The notes under the pieces were generated by a model. That model had not been told where the DNA came from, ran no database searches, and saw only the letters and a program-made list of their open reading frames with translations. A stretch of 64,000 bases of DNA. Source: Bolinopsis microptera. Lineage: Eukaryota > Ctenophora > Tentaculata > Lobata > Bolinopsidae. Positions within the stretch are counted from its first letter, which is position 1. The number at the start of each line of letters is the position of its first letter. Position numbers and translations under genes: made by a program. The DNA is taken from NCBI RefSeq assembly GCF_026151205.1, contig NC_087077.1, forward strand, positions 17,099,475 to 17,163,474, given 5' to 3'. Shown in pieces: positions 1 to 12,932 of the stretch.

Positions 1-232
1 GTTCAGAACGTTTGTCATATTATGAGAATCGTGGTTCGAATTTTCACTGTATTTTTACTTTATATAAATAGTTGAATAAATTACTCTTATCTTTATAATC
101 GATATCTGGGATAACTGCAACTGACCAACAAGTGATATCTACGGAGTCGGAGTACTTCAAAATCACCACAACCCCTAATTACTTAATTAGTAATTACTAC
201 TAATTAGTAATTAATCCCTGATCCTCTCTCAG

Positions 233-805
233 TTATTAGATCAGAGATACAGCATGAGACTAGGTCCCCCAACAACCTTGTATCCAGAGTGTCAAACTCC
301 CGGCTTCCAAAACGTCTACCCTCACCAGATCAATCCTCTCCAGCACACAGCCCGACCTCCTCAAGTGCTGCATACGGTATGTTGATTTAGCATCTTTTAG
401 TCAGTTTATTGACCTGAGTGATATCGGGATTTGAAAACACAAACATGCCCCACAAACGTGCCCCACAAACGGACCTCACAAGCGTGCCCCACAAACGTGC
501 ACCATTTCCCCACCAAATAAATGCTATACCCAAGTGTACCTTCTTTGTAATCTTCTATGTTGTTTTTTATGAAGTCTTTGGGGCTTGATGACTTTGATGG
601 CGGTATACTTTAAACCTCTAAAGGAGAACTGTCCGACCCTGCAGCTGTTTGAAATTTACCGAATAACGTCTAGTCCGCTGTATCTCAATATTATTCGTTT
701 CAGGCTCCAAGTGCAGCACCATACATCGAACACCTGCACGTTGGCAACTATCTGAGATATCTTGAAGAAGATCATGTGTATTACGATTCTAACAGAGTCA
801 ATTAA
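233..805 (+). CDS. 3' terminal two exons of an unrecognised gene
   Basis: Two exons can be read in one frame. The first runs 233-376 after a pyrimidine-rich acceptor (AG at 231-232) and contains an in-frame ATG at 254; the second runs 704-805 and ends in TAA at 803-805. The intron (377-703) is phase 0, starts GTATGT and ends TTTCAG. The encoded tail is rich in Pro, His, Gln and Tyr (for example PSAAPYIEHLHVGNYLRYLE) and looks like the disordered C terminus of a regulatory protein, but no family is recognised. Upstream exons would lie left of the window unless ATG 254 is the true start. Exon calls rest on splice signals and phase only. Confidence 0.5.
444..505. repeat. short tandem repeat in intron
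   Basis: About four imperfect copies of a 14-base unit (CCCCACAAACGTGC) lie inside the intron of the first gene. No function is suggested. Confidence 0.6.
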
Positions 806-2589
806 ATGATTACATAATTAAGCAGCTAATTGGGTATATTTTCTCGAGGATCATGATCTCTGATTCATTTCTGGTAGGTTCAGATAAACCTGAATCAATG
901 GGCTCAATACATTTACAGAATATAATTAGTGAACAGTGAGTGATCAGGGAATTCTTTTTGCAGTTTTATTTTTGTTCTATTCAAGATTTCAAGAGACTGT
1001 ACAGCAAGTACGTGATTTACTGTCCCGTCAATTTGACGGGTATTTTAACTTTTTGACAGAGGCTAATTGATTGAAATTCTGTTTAATGTGTAATCAATGT
1101 TATATTTATTTCAACTGTTTGAGATTGATGGATTTCGTAGTAATGAAATTAAATTTGTTTCAGATGTACTACTTATTGTGCTTACTTTTAATGACACTAT
1201 TATAATTATAAATCATATACAGCTTGTTTTCGTTGTTGAACGGTTTCAAGTGTTCAAAAACCTTAAGGGGGGGGGGGGGAGGGGTTTAAAGGGACACCCT
1301 GCTTAACAAACTTTTAAATGGTTTGGTTTGACAAAATGGAAAAATGATATTGTCCCATTTTCAGTTTTTGTAGACGAAAAAATGGGACAATAAACGAAAA
1401 TGTTTTCCAGAAACCAATTAGTCTGTCAACTATCGATGGAATATGAGTTATGACATAACTGAGGTGTCGGAAGTTTGTTTCTGGTCCGAGGAAGCTTATT
1501 ACAGAAAGCTTTACAAAAGGAAAATTCAGATTTTACAAATTCTGCCCCATTGTCAACTATGAAAATTTCCGAACAGAAATTTGACAGATTTGGTGGTTCT
1601 TTTGCCCAGTGACCAATTTCCCTGCAGTTAGCTGAAGATGGTATGAGACCAAATTGAGGTACTGGAAGTCAAAATCCCGGACAAAATGGAAAAGTTCCAA
1701 GTCTGACCGCACTGGCCCTTGGGCAAAGTTTTCTCTCAGTTGCTGCTACTTGTTAGGGATATCATATTATCAATTGACATAATTTGATAATTATAGCTGC
1801 GCACTGGCACTAGTGCAAAATATTTTAATATTCCATCTCAATCTCATCATTCATGGAGCTGCAGCTAGTTATTGTATACTGTGGTACTGATAGTGGTACT
1901 GTTTAACATGGATAAATCTTAGCACTTATAGTCATCTCTCTAGATACTGACACTCACCATATAGCGGTGCATTAGTAATAGTTTGTAGTTTAGTGCACGA
2001 GTTTGTAAACTGTAAAGATTTTAACTATAATTATATAAAATGAAGATCGCCGTTTAGGCTTAGCGGGCATGGTATTGTTAAGTTGACGCCTCCCAGCTTG
2101 TACAATTACATATTGTTCAAGTAAAAGCTTGCTACACGTTGTATGCCTCTCGTGCACGCCGCCCCGCGATCAAAAGGGGTTACAGCGTGTGTCAAGTAAA
2201 AGCAATACCTACTGATGATCTGCAACAGGATTCTAAACTTGAGTAAGAGAGTCAAAAGATAATTCTGGTAGTGCAGTACTACTACTACCAAGGTTGAAGT
2301 GCCATGAAACTGGTTGCAGGTTGGGACTTGGGCCTGAATAGAATAGACGACATTGACAATTGACATTATGATAGTTTTTAAATTCTCCACGCTCTTTACG
2401 CTGCTATTTGCTACCCATATATAATATAGAATAACACAATACATTTTATCGTTGAATATTATTGCATCGACCCCAGTGTTACCTGGGGACCCCAGGCTAT
2501 AATGTTCATAAACATTAGAATAGAGATTCGGCGGAATGACAGGCTGAGCGCCGCCCAGTAACCCCAGCGCTACATTTAAAGGCAAAATC
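806..2589. other. non-coding stretch
   Basis: No exon could be supported. The stretch is AT-rich, carries a G tract at about 1267-1279, and only short open frames. A GC-richer patch at 2130-2180 resembles the dispersed GC-rich repeats of 6.5-7.4 kb. Confidence 0.5.
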
Positions 2590-2626
2590 TCTCACAGGTC
2601 GTTGTCAATGACAACGACCTGTGAGA
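2590..2626. repeat. perfect hairpin, 18-bp arms
   Basis: The sequence is an exact inverted repeat: 18-base arms starting TCTCACAGGTCG around a single central base. No coding context was found. It may be a relic transposon end pair. Confidence 0.8.
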
Positions 2627-2840
2627 CAATGTCATACCCATTCTCATCGGGCGATAAGCAGTCCAACGTCAATGCAGTAATCGTCGTTTAACCTTCTTAA
2701 AACACTGACATTACAAATACAATAATATCATCGTGTAATGGACTTTATAGTCTAATACAATAACGCGAGTGGTTTAGACTTAGAGCAATGTGTTTTAAAC
2801 GTTTATTCAGTGAGTTGCTCTTTCTCTCATAGTCGTATTG

Positions 2841-2990
2841 TACAGGGGGGGGGGGGGCAAAAGTCAGTGTACATACGTTGGCCTTTATATATAGCTCAGT
2901 CACTGAGTGGCGAGTGCCCGATTCTTTGTGGTATGATTTACTATCACCACTCATTTAATGTTTTTAACAAAATCGGTGCCATGCTAGAAG
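2841..2990 (+). mobile_element. truncated copy of the 767-bp TA-flanked MITE
   Basis: After an expanded G tract the sequence shares CAAAAGTCAGTGT, GTTGGCCTT and TAGCTCAGTCACTGAGTG with the left end of the element at 60802-61568. The right part of that element is missing. The G tract replaces the GGGTGGGCC of the intact end. Confidence 0.65.
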
Positions 2991-3040
2991 CGTTTCCAAT
3001 CTAATTGTATCCACATACCACATTAACCATGTTTTTACGG

Positions 3041-3446
3041 TACCGCGACAATTGACCTCCCGACAATTGACCCCCTATTTAATTACACTGGGGTCAATTG
3101 TCGCGAAATCTAGGGCTTAGTACGACAAATTGTCGGACAATTGACCCCCCGCCAATTGACCCCCCGACAATTGACCCCCATGCGATTACACTGGGATCAA
3201 TTGATCTAGGGCTCAGTACGACATTTGACCCCAACCATTTTTCAGCTGCTAGTAATAATTTAGGAAAACACCATTTTTTGGCCATATTTCATCATTATAC
3301 TTTAGTACTACATATATATAATACATTATATTTACAAAGTCAAGTCAATGATCCCCGTGATTTTCAAGTCACGTGGTTTTAAGTCACGTGATTTCCCCGA
3401 CAATTGACCCTCCCTTGTCAATTGTCGAGGGGTCAATTGTCGCCCA
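3041..3446. mobile_element. MITE-like element built from CGACAATTGACCCC motifs
   Basis: The block begins CCGCGACAATTGACC and ends GGTCAATTGTCGCCC, that is, with inverted termini. Inside, the motif CGACAATTGACCCC recurs about six times forward in the left half, with one inverted copy near 3090, and inverted copies dominate at the right end. There is no coding content. Exact ends and target duplication are not resolved. Confidence 0.6.
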
Positions 3447-3615
3447 CCCGTTTTTACCTATTAATTAGTATTACTATTATATTAGATTTACTTTTGCAAT
3501 TTTATTAGCTTAAAGTTGAAAGTTTGACCAATGAAGGCCTGCGAACGCCGTGATATTCCTTTGTCGCCTGGCAGAAGAAGGTGCATAACAGTTTCATTCC
3601 AACTCAAAATTCCCT

Positions 3616-5419
3616 ATGAGAGTCAGGAATGTATTGTTGATTCTCATAGTCATTATTTTCTTTGATGAGGTGGCTACTGCTGATGATAAAGGTAGGAATT
3701 ATTTAATCTGTATTGCATTTGTTATACTCTTATAATAGTTATAATTATATCTGTCCATTTCAAGACGCGAAATCGAAATAATTTTCTGCAAGTGATCAAA
3801 ATTAAAAGATGGAAACCAGAGAAAGGATCGTAAAAGAAGCTGAAGAATACAGTAAAACGTTTTACAGGCTGGGTAGTAGTGCATCGTGACGTAAAGACCC
3901 GCCACGACCTAGGAAAACACTCCTCTTAAGATTAAAACAGACAGTACTTCTGGAAATGAGGAGGTGGTTCAAGTGGTGTTTTTCAGCCCACGAAAAAAGC
4001 TTGCAGGGGGTTTTTACATCCAGTTCTCCTCTCCTCCAAAGTATAAAATCTTCTCCTGCAACGCACTTTACACTGCTTTCCCCTCTTCCATTCCCAGCGA
4101 AATTGACAAGACATGGACAATCGCGCTAAACTACCTGGACCCAAGATTACATTGCATTGCAATGGGGTAAATGTTTTTGATATACTGCTGTCAGGCGAAA
4201 CGTGTGACATTCAAAAATGGAGAAATGTTTGGAATAGAGAAGCAAAATTGATTCGATTCAATTCCGAAGACAGTGCCTCTGATTACTACTACAAACCCAA
4301 ACCAGGTATAGTACTTGAACATCAACTTAAATTAGTCAATAAAGTTATATCTTTGATTTTAGACATTTTGAATATTATATGTGTGGCATCATACTGATAT
4401 GATGAGCCCTTTATGTAACTATGATTGTAGCCTCTTATTTCACAGTTTGGTCCGTTTAAAAAGGGCCGATTTTGCAAATAAAAGGATTTAAGTATACGAT
4501 ATCGTGTTTAACTTTAATTTGCATTTTTGACTAAGTAATTTGACCCATTTCCGGCACAGACATTGGATTCAATAAAAATTGTCAAACTAACGAATGTATA
4601 ATTGGGCTGGCTAACTTTTACTTTTCAGAGACAGGAGAGATTACTACTGTTCCAACACCAAGTGTACCTACCGATTCCAGTAATACTGTGGAACCAACTG
4701 AAACAGAAGTCAAAGCTATAACTGATGCCGATGGATGGGTGGCTACTGCAGAAGGTGATTAATTTTCGATTTACTCTTAAATTAAAGTAGCTTTGGTTCA
4801 TTCTCCAAGTTGCACTCCGTTCAATGTTCATATTGGACCAAAATTTCGTCTAAAAACAATAAGTTCTCAGATTCCCTGTTTATTTTCATACTCGATCCGA
4901 ATTCACAACTTCACTGGATAGAGAGCAGGGATGTCTCCGATAACTCTAATTGTTTTTTTGGGAAAATTTGTGGGATTCAGAATTTCTGTTGATCCAACAA
5001 CATAATGTAAATTACATTTTCTTTGATCTCTGTACGCTCCGACAGTAAATCAAGTTCAAATGCGACTCATAAATATAGCCCCCTTGAACTATTTAGCTCC
5101 GACAGGTTTGAGGCTTACTCGGCTGATCTAATGAACACAAAAAATCGACTCGAATCCAAAGAAGCACGCCGGTGTAAGAGCAGCCAATTTTGTTTTCTAT
5201 TTCCGGTTGCAAATCTAATTAAAATCATTTCAGCCCCTTTTGAAGGAGGATAGGGAGAGTACGAAGAATGGACTAGTTGTTCAGCTGTTTGTAAAGAAAG
5301 GACAGGAACACGAACAAGGACCAAAGTATGCACCGACTCTGCCTCAGCGCACGATGAAGCTAGCTGTCAGGGACAAAGGACCGAAATACGACCGTGCAAA
5401 ACTGACCAGTCTTGTCCAG
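3616..5419 (+). pseudogene. secreted CNG-domain/thrombospondin-repeat protein, broken
   Basis: Four exons: 3616-3691 (signal peptide, hydrophobic VLLILIVIIFF), 3941-4305, 4629-4754 (Thr/Pro/Ser-rich linker) and 5234-5419 (thrombospondin type 1 repeat with WTSCSAVC and RTRTKVC). All introns are phase 1, as expected for extracellular modules. Exon 2 carries an extracellular domain with the pattern TWTIAL ... LHCNGVNV ... C ... W ... F ... DSASDYY. Two lesions are visible. Exon 2 changes frame at about 4125-4145, between TWTIALNYLD and KITLHCNGV. The TSR exon has an in-frame TAG at 5251-5253, where the domain usually has its first Trp, so TGG to TAG is the simplest cause. The signal exon is 76 nt, identical in length to those of the genes at 21267 and 26321, so the three are probably related. 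Further 3' exons, if any, are not seen. Confidence 0.7.
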
Positions 5420-5430
5420 GTAATATAATT

Positions 5431-6059
5431 AGGTAGTGCGCCATCGACAGTGAGCCGCGCGTGCCGACTGTAGGATGGTTTTTTAGCGCTAATTTCGGCC
5501 AGCACAATTTTCTTCAAACAAATAGATATTAGTTAGATATTAGTTAGATATTAGTTAGATATATTGAGTATCCTTCCCGACCTCCAATTGCAACAAAAAT
5601 TGGTAAGCTTACTCATAGACTTACAAGAAAAGTGTCCGAAAAATTTAAAGCATATCCAACCATCAGACATTATGTTACAGCTAAAAGCAGCGTATTTTGC
5701 CCCATTTTGATCACTATATCAACTCCGATATCCACCAAATTTTTCGGACAGTTGTGAAAGCCCTATTGAAAGGTCGTCGCCAATTTTTAGAATGATCTCA
5801 TTTAAGGAACTGAAGATAAATCCGAATAATACGACAAAAATGGTCAAATTTGGACGAATTTGGTCAAATTACGCGACTTTTACAGCTACTTTTGCTCCAA
5901 AAGCCGCGCACCATCAAATATGGCACCTAGGCGAAACTCGCTGATCTTTCCAAAAAGGTATGACAAATTTGGTATTGTGAAAATTCTCACAGTCTCTAGA
6001 AAACAGTGGTACAAAAATTTTTAAAATCCGAGCAAGTTTATTTTTATCGTGCACCCCCT
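5431..6059. mobile_element. 629-bp MITE with 8-9 bp target duplication
   Basis: The left end AGGTAGTGCGCC and right end GTGCACCCCCT are imperfect inverted repeats, flanked by AATATAAT at 5422-5429 and 6060-6067. A homologous copy lies at 15509-16216. No ORF is conserved. It sits only 11 nt beyond the splice donor of the broken TSR exon (5420-5421). A short local expansion of TTAGATA occurs at 5525-5565. The 8-9 bp duplication suggests hAT-like or MULE-like mobilisation, but the family is not determined. Confidence 0.8.
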
Positions 6060-6509
6060 AATATAATCCCACTGCTATACATTCACAGTTTCATATGATT
6101 CGTTGGTCGTTAATTGGTATTCTTTGGGAAAGAGTGCCAATTAAAGATCATCTTTTCGCACTTTTACCAAGTTCGTAAAAGCTTGGAAATATTTACTTAA
6201 ATTTGTTAAGCAATTATAAAATTGTGGTATTACTATTAATCAATTATTTGGGCACCATTAATTGAACAATCAGCATACATTTTCTAATCTAACTCCAACT
6301 TATGATGACCAATCAACGTGGATGAGACCCGTGAAGCGTAGTATAAGTTCAGCAGTTGCTGAACAAACTTGTCACCTCTCCACTCTCGGTCAGACATTGA
6401 TAAGATAAAATGGTAAGAGGAAGACAGGCCTCCCCTATATGCAATACGAGTTCGGAAGCGGGGATATTGCCTTTTATTTCAAAGTACGTCTCGGCAAGGC
6501 AGAATGACT

Positions 6510-6605
6510 TTGTCATACGTTGTATGACCCGCCGCGCACGAAGTGCGCGGCTCCCCCTGTATCGTCACTATAGTGAAACGACCGTAGGGGTCGCAACGTG
6601 ATACA
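6510..6605. mobile_element. 96-bp MITE with 9-bp target duplication
   Basis: Ends TTGTCATACGTTG and CAACGTGATACA are imperfect inverted repeats. AGAATGACT flanks it at 6501-6509 and 6606-6614. An inverted relative is at about 46689-46794. No coding capacity. Confidence 0.75.
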
Positions 6606-8105
6606 AGAATGACTCAGGCCGAAAAGTCAAAAATTATAAAAGTTTTAGTCAAACATTTTTAAAATGTTTTAAAACTTTGTCCTAGCCTGGCGCGCGCTAC
6701 TTTGTAGCACTTGCCTCGGGCCACTTCGAAGAAATTTAGACGAGTAACATCCGTCAATAGTTAACGGGTGATATTCGTAAAATATCTGTTCCAAAAAAAT
6801 TTCAACATTACAACTTATATATAGAGTAACATCCTTGATTGACGATGTCAATCCGTCGAGATCGTTGCTCTGCGAAGCAGAGCAACGATCGTCGACGATG
6901 CGTAGCAAGAATGCTAGTTCGCGCGGCGCGTCGAAGTCCTCCAAGTAACATCCGTAACATACCGTCAATTTTTACGTCATGGGGGTGATTCGGAATCGGC
7001 GTCCAAAAATACATCGATTTAGATCAATGTCATACCCAAGCCGTTCACATAGCCATGTGTATACGCGTACTGCGTGACGCGCTTGTTTCACAAGTTGAAT
7101 ATACAATATATATCCTTTGCCGCCTTCGGCGGTCGCGCGCTACTGCAAGTGAGAGGGCTCTGGTTAGAGCAACCCAAGCCGCGATCAATGTCATACTCGA
7201 GCTGCGATGAATTAACATCGCATCGTCAATTAAGCGGTATGTCCTAATATAAGTAGATGGCCCCTTGTATTGACATACGTTGCATGCCACTTTTCGCGCG
7301 CGCCGCCGATACGAAACATGTATCAAATGGCCCCTTAAAAGATCCCACAGAGCGAACTGCGACCACCGGCTGACCAATTTACCCGAAGCCGCCTCGGCAA
7401 TTACGGTTAATTCCTAACGACATTCCTGGCGACGGGAACCTCGGAGAGAACAACTACAAACTATTATTCCTCAGTTCTCGCTGCTGCAAATTTACTATGT
7501 GTTGCGATCAAGTCACCAGTAATCTCATGCACTAGACTGTTCACTGGATAAGCGATACAATTATCTATAATAATCTATCATAATAGGGTGGTTTTCATAG
7601 ATGACCCTGCTGCCTTGCAGCTAAACAACGTAAAGTAAAAGTAAGCAAATTAACAAATCCACAAATAAATAACGACGCGTAATTAATTAAATAAACACGC
7701 GCAACACGCGCGCGTAACGTCCGTGCGTGCTATGCTGAATTTATACGATAATAGCTATGCGTCCTCCAACTTTGAAGTTTCCACGATTTGATCACAACAC
7801 GGAAGCAGAATCACACAGACGTTCGGTGTAATGGTGTAAGGATGCTATCAATAACAATCAACAGATATAAACAATCCATCAGTCGTAATTTAACTACGAG
7901 TCCACATTAAACTTATTTACATCATATCAAAATCTCGTTTTTACCGCCATCTAAATACCCCGCATATTATTAAACTATAAAAGTATGAATCTAACGCTCA
8001 ATTTGTTGTTAAAAATGGTTATCGAGAAACCATTTTGCACCGTTGCAACGATAAATTATAACATCGATAAGATTCCACTCACATGTCAACTGACGGGGGG
8101 CTCAA

Positions 8106-8111
8106 TTTATT
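8106..8111 (-). terminator. polyadenylation signal AATAAA for the RhoGAP gene
   Basis: AATAAA on the minus strand lies about 200 nt beyond the RhoGAP stop codon. It is the first canonical signal noticed on that strand downstream of the gene. Confidence 0.4.
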
Positions 8112-8308
8112 AAAGCCTGTGACAGCAATTAACCGATTAAACCTTTCTACGAGTCCCTAAGTTTATCTACTATCAAATAACACAATCATTTGCCATCGTA
8201 CAGCAAAAGCATATGCTACAAGAATCGATAAAGGAGTATGGTTAAGAATGGAAGAAGCCTCCTGAAAACCTCTATGGATAAGAGAAAGAAATAAAAACAC
8301 GTAAAAAT

Positions 8309-11300
8309 TCAAGGCCCACAAATAGTGCCGGGCCGAGGTTTAACGGCTGGTCTATCTTTAGCAACAGGCTGAGTCCTCCTCCTTAGTTGGGGTGAAGTTA
8401 ACAACTCTACATTTTTATTAGCACCCGTCAACACGGTGTTGGAACTGCGCGGAGGTGGTAGTGGTGACGATGGCAAGGATGCTCGAGGGCTACAACTTTC
8501 CTGCGCCTGGGTAATGGGGCTGATAAGAGGTTATGAAAGGTATTACAAATATTACAAATATTAGGGGTTTGATTTTACTACCGCTGATCTGTTATCATCT
8601 AGATTCTACAATGTAATTATATAGATATATTTTTGTAAAGCTTGAAAAAAGAAAGCCCCACATGACATAACATTGACCTCTAATAATCTCAAATACTGCT
8701 GTATCATTAGAAGTGTAAGAAAAAAAGGCATACATAAAAGCGAAAAGAATGCGTAATAATATGAAACATAATATATTGCTGTCCCGAGAATGCATTACAA
8801 ATCGATCATATCAGCATAATCAGCTATTATTACTTAAGTGATTGTTAGTTCATTATCTTGATCCTGCAACTGATTGGTGTTCCTTAAATTGACATAAAGA
8901 AATATTAAACAGCATATAATTGTGTTGATGATAATTGACACTTGACACTGAATACTGTACTAACGCGGAAATTACTCAAGGTAGCTTTGTAATTTGTAAC
9001 TTGATTCTGCAAATTTGTAAGTATTTATAAGTTTCTGTAAGTATCAACACAGGCGATGTATTTTTATAGGAAATATTACGATGGCCAAAATACATAGTGA
9101 TAAGAAATGTAAGAAAAGGAATTGTGCCATCCCAACAGTATAAACAGTAAACAGTAATAAAACCTACTTTTTTCCCGCAAAAACTACTTATTTAAAGTGA
9201 GAGTATTTTAAGGAAATGACCGTTAATTTCCCGGTAGTAAGTGATAGTAAGATTATCGTACCTCTAGTCGTTGAACACAGCCTCCTAGATGATCCAGCTT
9301 GTTCTGCTGTTCTATAATAGTGTGCTCCTGATGTTCCACAGTTTGCTGAGATTGCGCCAGCTGCGCACGCAGCGCTGCAATCTCCTTATCTTTTGTGAGA
9401 ATCTCCCGTGATTGTACTTGGTATTTTATCATTTTTACCGTGAATAAATTCTGAAAGGTTTGATAATATCATCAAAGCAGTGTCCTTCTAAAATGAATGA
9501 ATAAGAGAACAGATTATTAGAATGTTTCTATTGAGTTTACTAGAAATAAACCTGACTAAGCATTAACATAAGATGAGAGTTGAAGAAACATACCTTAACA
9601 ATTAACATACCTATTACCCAGAAACATACCTTAAGCTCGTCCGGGTCAATATTTTCTAAATCTAAATCTTCTTGATCTTCTTCCTCCTTGTCAGCAGGAA
9701 ACAGTGTCTCGTGGTTCAATATCATCATCTGAAGAGAAGATATAATCTAACTTCACCAAACACGAGTTATATCCTGTAATATCCTGTAAACTTTTAGTAG
9801 TAATAATAGTTCCTAAACTACATATCATAATAAAATACTATTGAACGTTGAACATTTTACTGAGTAAGACGACACAGTAATAAGCTAGTAGAGCTACTTA
9901 CAGAACAGTGGCGATATCATGTGTAATGAAAATATTGCAATATAGTGTTAACTGTTAAAACTATTTACTCAATCTCCGAGTTCAAGTTTCAACCAAATAC
10001 CATATAATATTATGTAATGCTACTATTCAATAACTACACCGTGGTCAGATCATACATACCCCAGAATACCACAGAATATCACAGAATACCACATACGTCA
10101 TACCATAGATTACGACAGAATAACACAGAATATTACATAACACATACCTCTGTGACTTTTTTAAGTTTCTGTATATCTCTCATCTCTAGATCAAGGTTGC
10201 CACTGTTGTTTTTGAGGATTGTGGGTGAAAATACTATGGCTAAGTTGTTGAGGTCCATCCTGTTGGAGTCTGAGTAAGTCTGCACTTTGAACAGGAACTC
10301 ACAAAGTCTCTGAAAAGCGCGGGGGATTCTGTGATTCAAAATTCAAATTTTCAATTCTGTCATCATAGAATTTCTATGATGACTGTTTGATTATCTGTAC
10401 ATTTTCACAAAGAACGCACAGTAATCTGGGAATTGTTTGTTGGATTGACACTCCTCTGAACAGTTTCAGCACAGTTTTGATAACATTCTTTTAAATTAGT
10501 AAAGAAACTACACGGAGTACAAGTTCGCTACTTTCAGTCACACTTCAATACCTCTACAAGTAACATTAAACCAGTGAACTGTAACTCTTGACTTACAGTC
10601 TTGAAACACACAGCATATTTTACTATAGCGAGTTCAATTTTATTCTCTGACGAAAGCAATTACGCTATTACAATTCTATTCGTACAATTTATCAGAACTC
10701 TTAAAAACACAACAGTTTACACTATGAACTACAGTCTAAACTAAGTTAAATTGTTGTAACTGTATGGAAGCTATCTAAAGAGTGTAGTGTAAGCCTCCTG
10801 ATGTCCCTACTATACATTATAAACTATACATTATACATTATACATTATGCATTATACATTATACATTATACAATATACATTATGCATTATATTTTTATAT
10901 TACGTGTTGTTGAAAGACCTTCGAACGATCAAAGATGTACCTCATCACGCCAAGCAGTTATGCTTGTAGGTTAATATACACTTATAGAGTACAACAACGT
11001 TATAACACCATTATACATTATACACTATACACTATACACTATACACTATACATTGTATTTTTGTAACACTCCCTACTGACCCTGATACAGTTGTAGGCTG
11101 AGCAAGGTATTCTGTTGATCAGGTACCGTAACTCGTTCAACCCTTCTTGCTGTAGGAATAGTAGAGATAAGAGAAAATGTACCATTCATCTTGATATATC
11201 TGTATCATATCAAACAATTAATTAATTAATTAAACAATCCATCTACCTGGTTCAGCTCGTAGGTAAGAATTATAGCCACAAAATCCTCATACAGCGAGCT

Positions 11301-12932
11301 GGGTATCACTGAATCAGGCAAACTCCGGAGATACAGTTTCAGTAAACTGCCAATAGTGTGCGTATCTCCCTTTGCTTCTAGGTTCGGCTCCATTCCTTCT
11401 TGGAATTCCATCTTAAGCTGCTTTACCTGGAGGAAAGATTTGGTAATATTTTAGAAAATATCGTTGCATCGCAAAAATTCCTTTCATAACTAAAATACGA
11501 TCAAAGTTAAGCCTGGTTGAATATCACCAATTATAATAGTTATACCAATATTTGCGGTATTTATTGAACTATTGTAATAATAAATCCTCTATTGAGTTAC
11601 ATACCATGCTTACACCTAGATTATGTATCGTAATTTGATACAACCAACATAATATATAATATGTACATACTGTGGACTGGAATCGCATATTACGTAATCT
11701 TACTTGCCTTAAAGTTATATAATAGAATACTGACTCATATCATAAGTGTCGGATAACCATCCAAATGAACACAAAAGTAAAAGTGAGTCTCCAACGCATT
11801 CCACACTGAACACATTCCACACTGAACACATTCCACATATACTTATACTCACGGTCTTCTCGTTTCCTGGCAACCTGAATATTCCATTCTCCTTCAGCCT
11901 GAAACTGTTATCAAGATACCCGATACACTGGGATATGATTTTAGGAACGTTTCTTCCTCCGTGGAGCTTTTCTCTTTTTACAGTCACCTCAATTGAAGAA
12001 CCAAACATCCCACCTCCAAACGGGCCGTAACTGAAATCGGAAAGGTTTTGAAACTTGACTTTGTGATTTGTTGGCGATCATTCAATTTGGCGATCATTCA
12101 ATTTGTCGGCGATCACACGAATTTGAATTTTTGAGCATATTTTCATCCGCATAACACGTTAGATCCCCTAATTTCAAGATAACTTAACATTACTGGGATA
12201 ATAGACACACTAACATGAACATATTATTACTGAAATAGCAACACCGGGTTATATATACATATTATATGTACATATAACGATAGACCACCAAAGGTTAAAG
12301 TAACATTCCATACCTGATACATGATATGGCATCCACCCATTTCTCACGTTCTGTTTTGGTTTCACAGCTAAAATTGTAAGAGCTCTCCTTGTCCGTTAGC
12401 TCAAACTTGAAGCCGTGGTCCGTGTCCGGATTCTGTACTATCTTCTTACCTGTAATTACAGCTATAATAAATATCCTGGTGAGTTAAACAACTGAAATCT
12501 AATCTTCTGAAAGATATAATAGACATCCGTACCTACAGTTATGTAATGGCAATATCATATTTCCTTAACAATTGTTTAGGAAAATAAAGCTCTCTGTCTC
12601 CAGATATGGCTTTTTTAGCAGCAGCTATTATTATTCGCTTACCAGGTAGATCAATGATGCCTAACGATGGATTACTATTATCATCCTTCTTGAAATAGGA
12701 CAAACTGTTGCCAGATACCACCACCCATCTTCTCTCATACCTCCTTAAAGTACCTGCACAAATAAGGGCCTCATAATTTTAATATTTTCAAATTTAATAT
12801 AAAATTATAAAACATAAAATTTAGAACAATTAATCACATTGAATTTCGGCATTAGCAGTGACAATTTAAAATGTATTTTGACACCATACCATGTGTTTCT
12901 TTCTTCAACCATCCAGTAGTGATATTAGCCAT
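8309..12932 (-). CDS. PH-RhoGAP-coiled-coil protein, ARHGAP22/24/25-like
   Basis: Ten minus-strand exons with matching phases give a 454-residue protein: 12932-12890, 12753-12643, 12449-12314, 12030-11853, 11426-11247, 11149-11081, 10309-10148, 9728-9630, 9450-9262, 8506-8309 (stop TGA 8311-8309). Residues about 5-95 form a PH domain (GWLKKETHGTLRRYERRWV at the start, EREKWVDAIS in the last helix). About 107-300 form a RhoGAP domain with the arginine finger at Arg149 in GIFRLPGNEKT and the conserved Asn in NNLAIVFSP. An acidic stretch (DKEEEDQEDLDLE), a Gln/Glu-rich coiled coil (about 335-389) and a Pro-rich tail (PLPPPRSS, DRPAVKPRPG) follow. This order is that of FilGAP/ARHGAP25 proteins, which stimulate GTP hydrolysis on Rac/Cdc42 at membranes and actin. 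It is shorter than the roughly 650-750 residues usual for vertebrate members. No lesion seen. Confidence 0.93.
10805..11056. repeat. TACATTA/TACACTA microsatellite blocks in RhoGAP introns
   Basis: Two AT-rich tandem tracts, 10805-10885 (TACATTA-type unit) and 10996-11056 (TACACTA-type unit), lie in the intron between the QEGLNEL and RLCEFLF exons. Ordinary expansion. Confidence 0.7.

Larger units (their letters stand above)
6068..8308. other. gene-free stretch of degenerate repeats
   Basis: No exon is supported. Patches of GC-rich repeat families alternate with AT-rich spacer. A region at 6440-6670 resembles 33040-33400 (shared GAGTTCGGAAGCG-type and GAATGACTC..CCGAAAA pieces). 6835-6910 holds an inverted member of the GC-rich short repeat seen at 15691. 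7270-7310 shares TGACATACGTTGCATGCC with the inverted sequence at 15420-15452. 7440-8300 is plain AT-rich spacer and the probable 3' UTR of the RhoGAP gene. Confidence 0.5.

Noticed and set aside
3094-3382. Ile/Asp/Pro-rich ORFs on both strands
   Set aside because: They translate the repeated CGACAATTGACCCC motif of a MITE.
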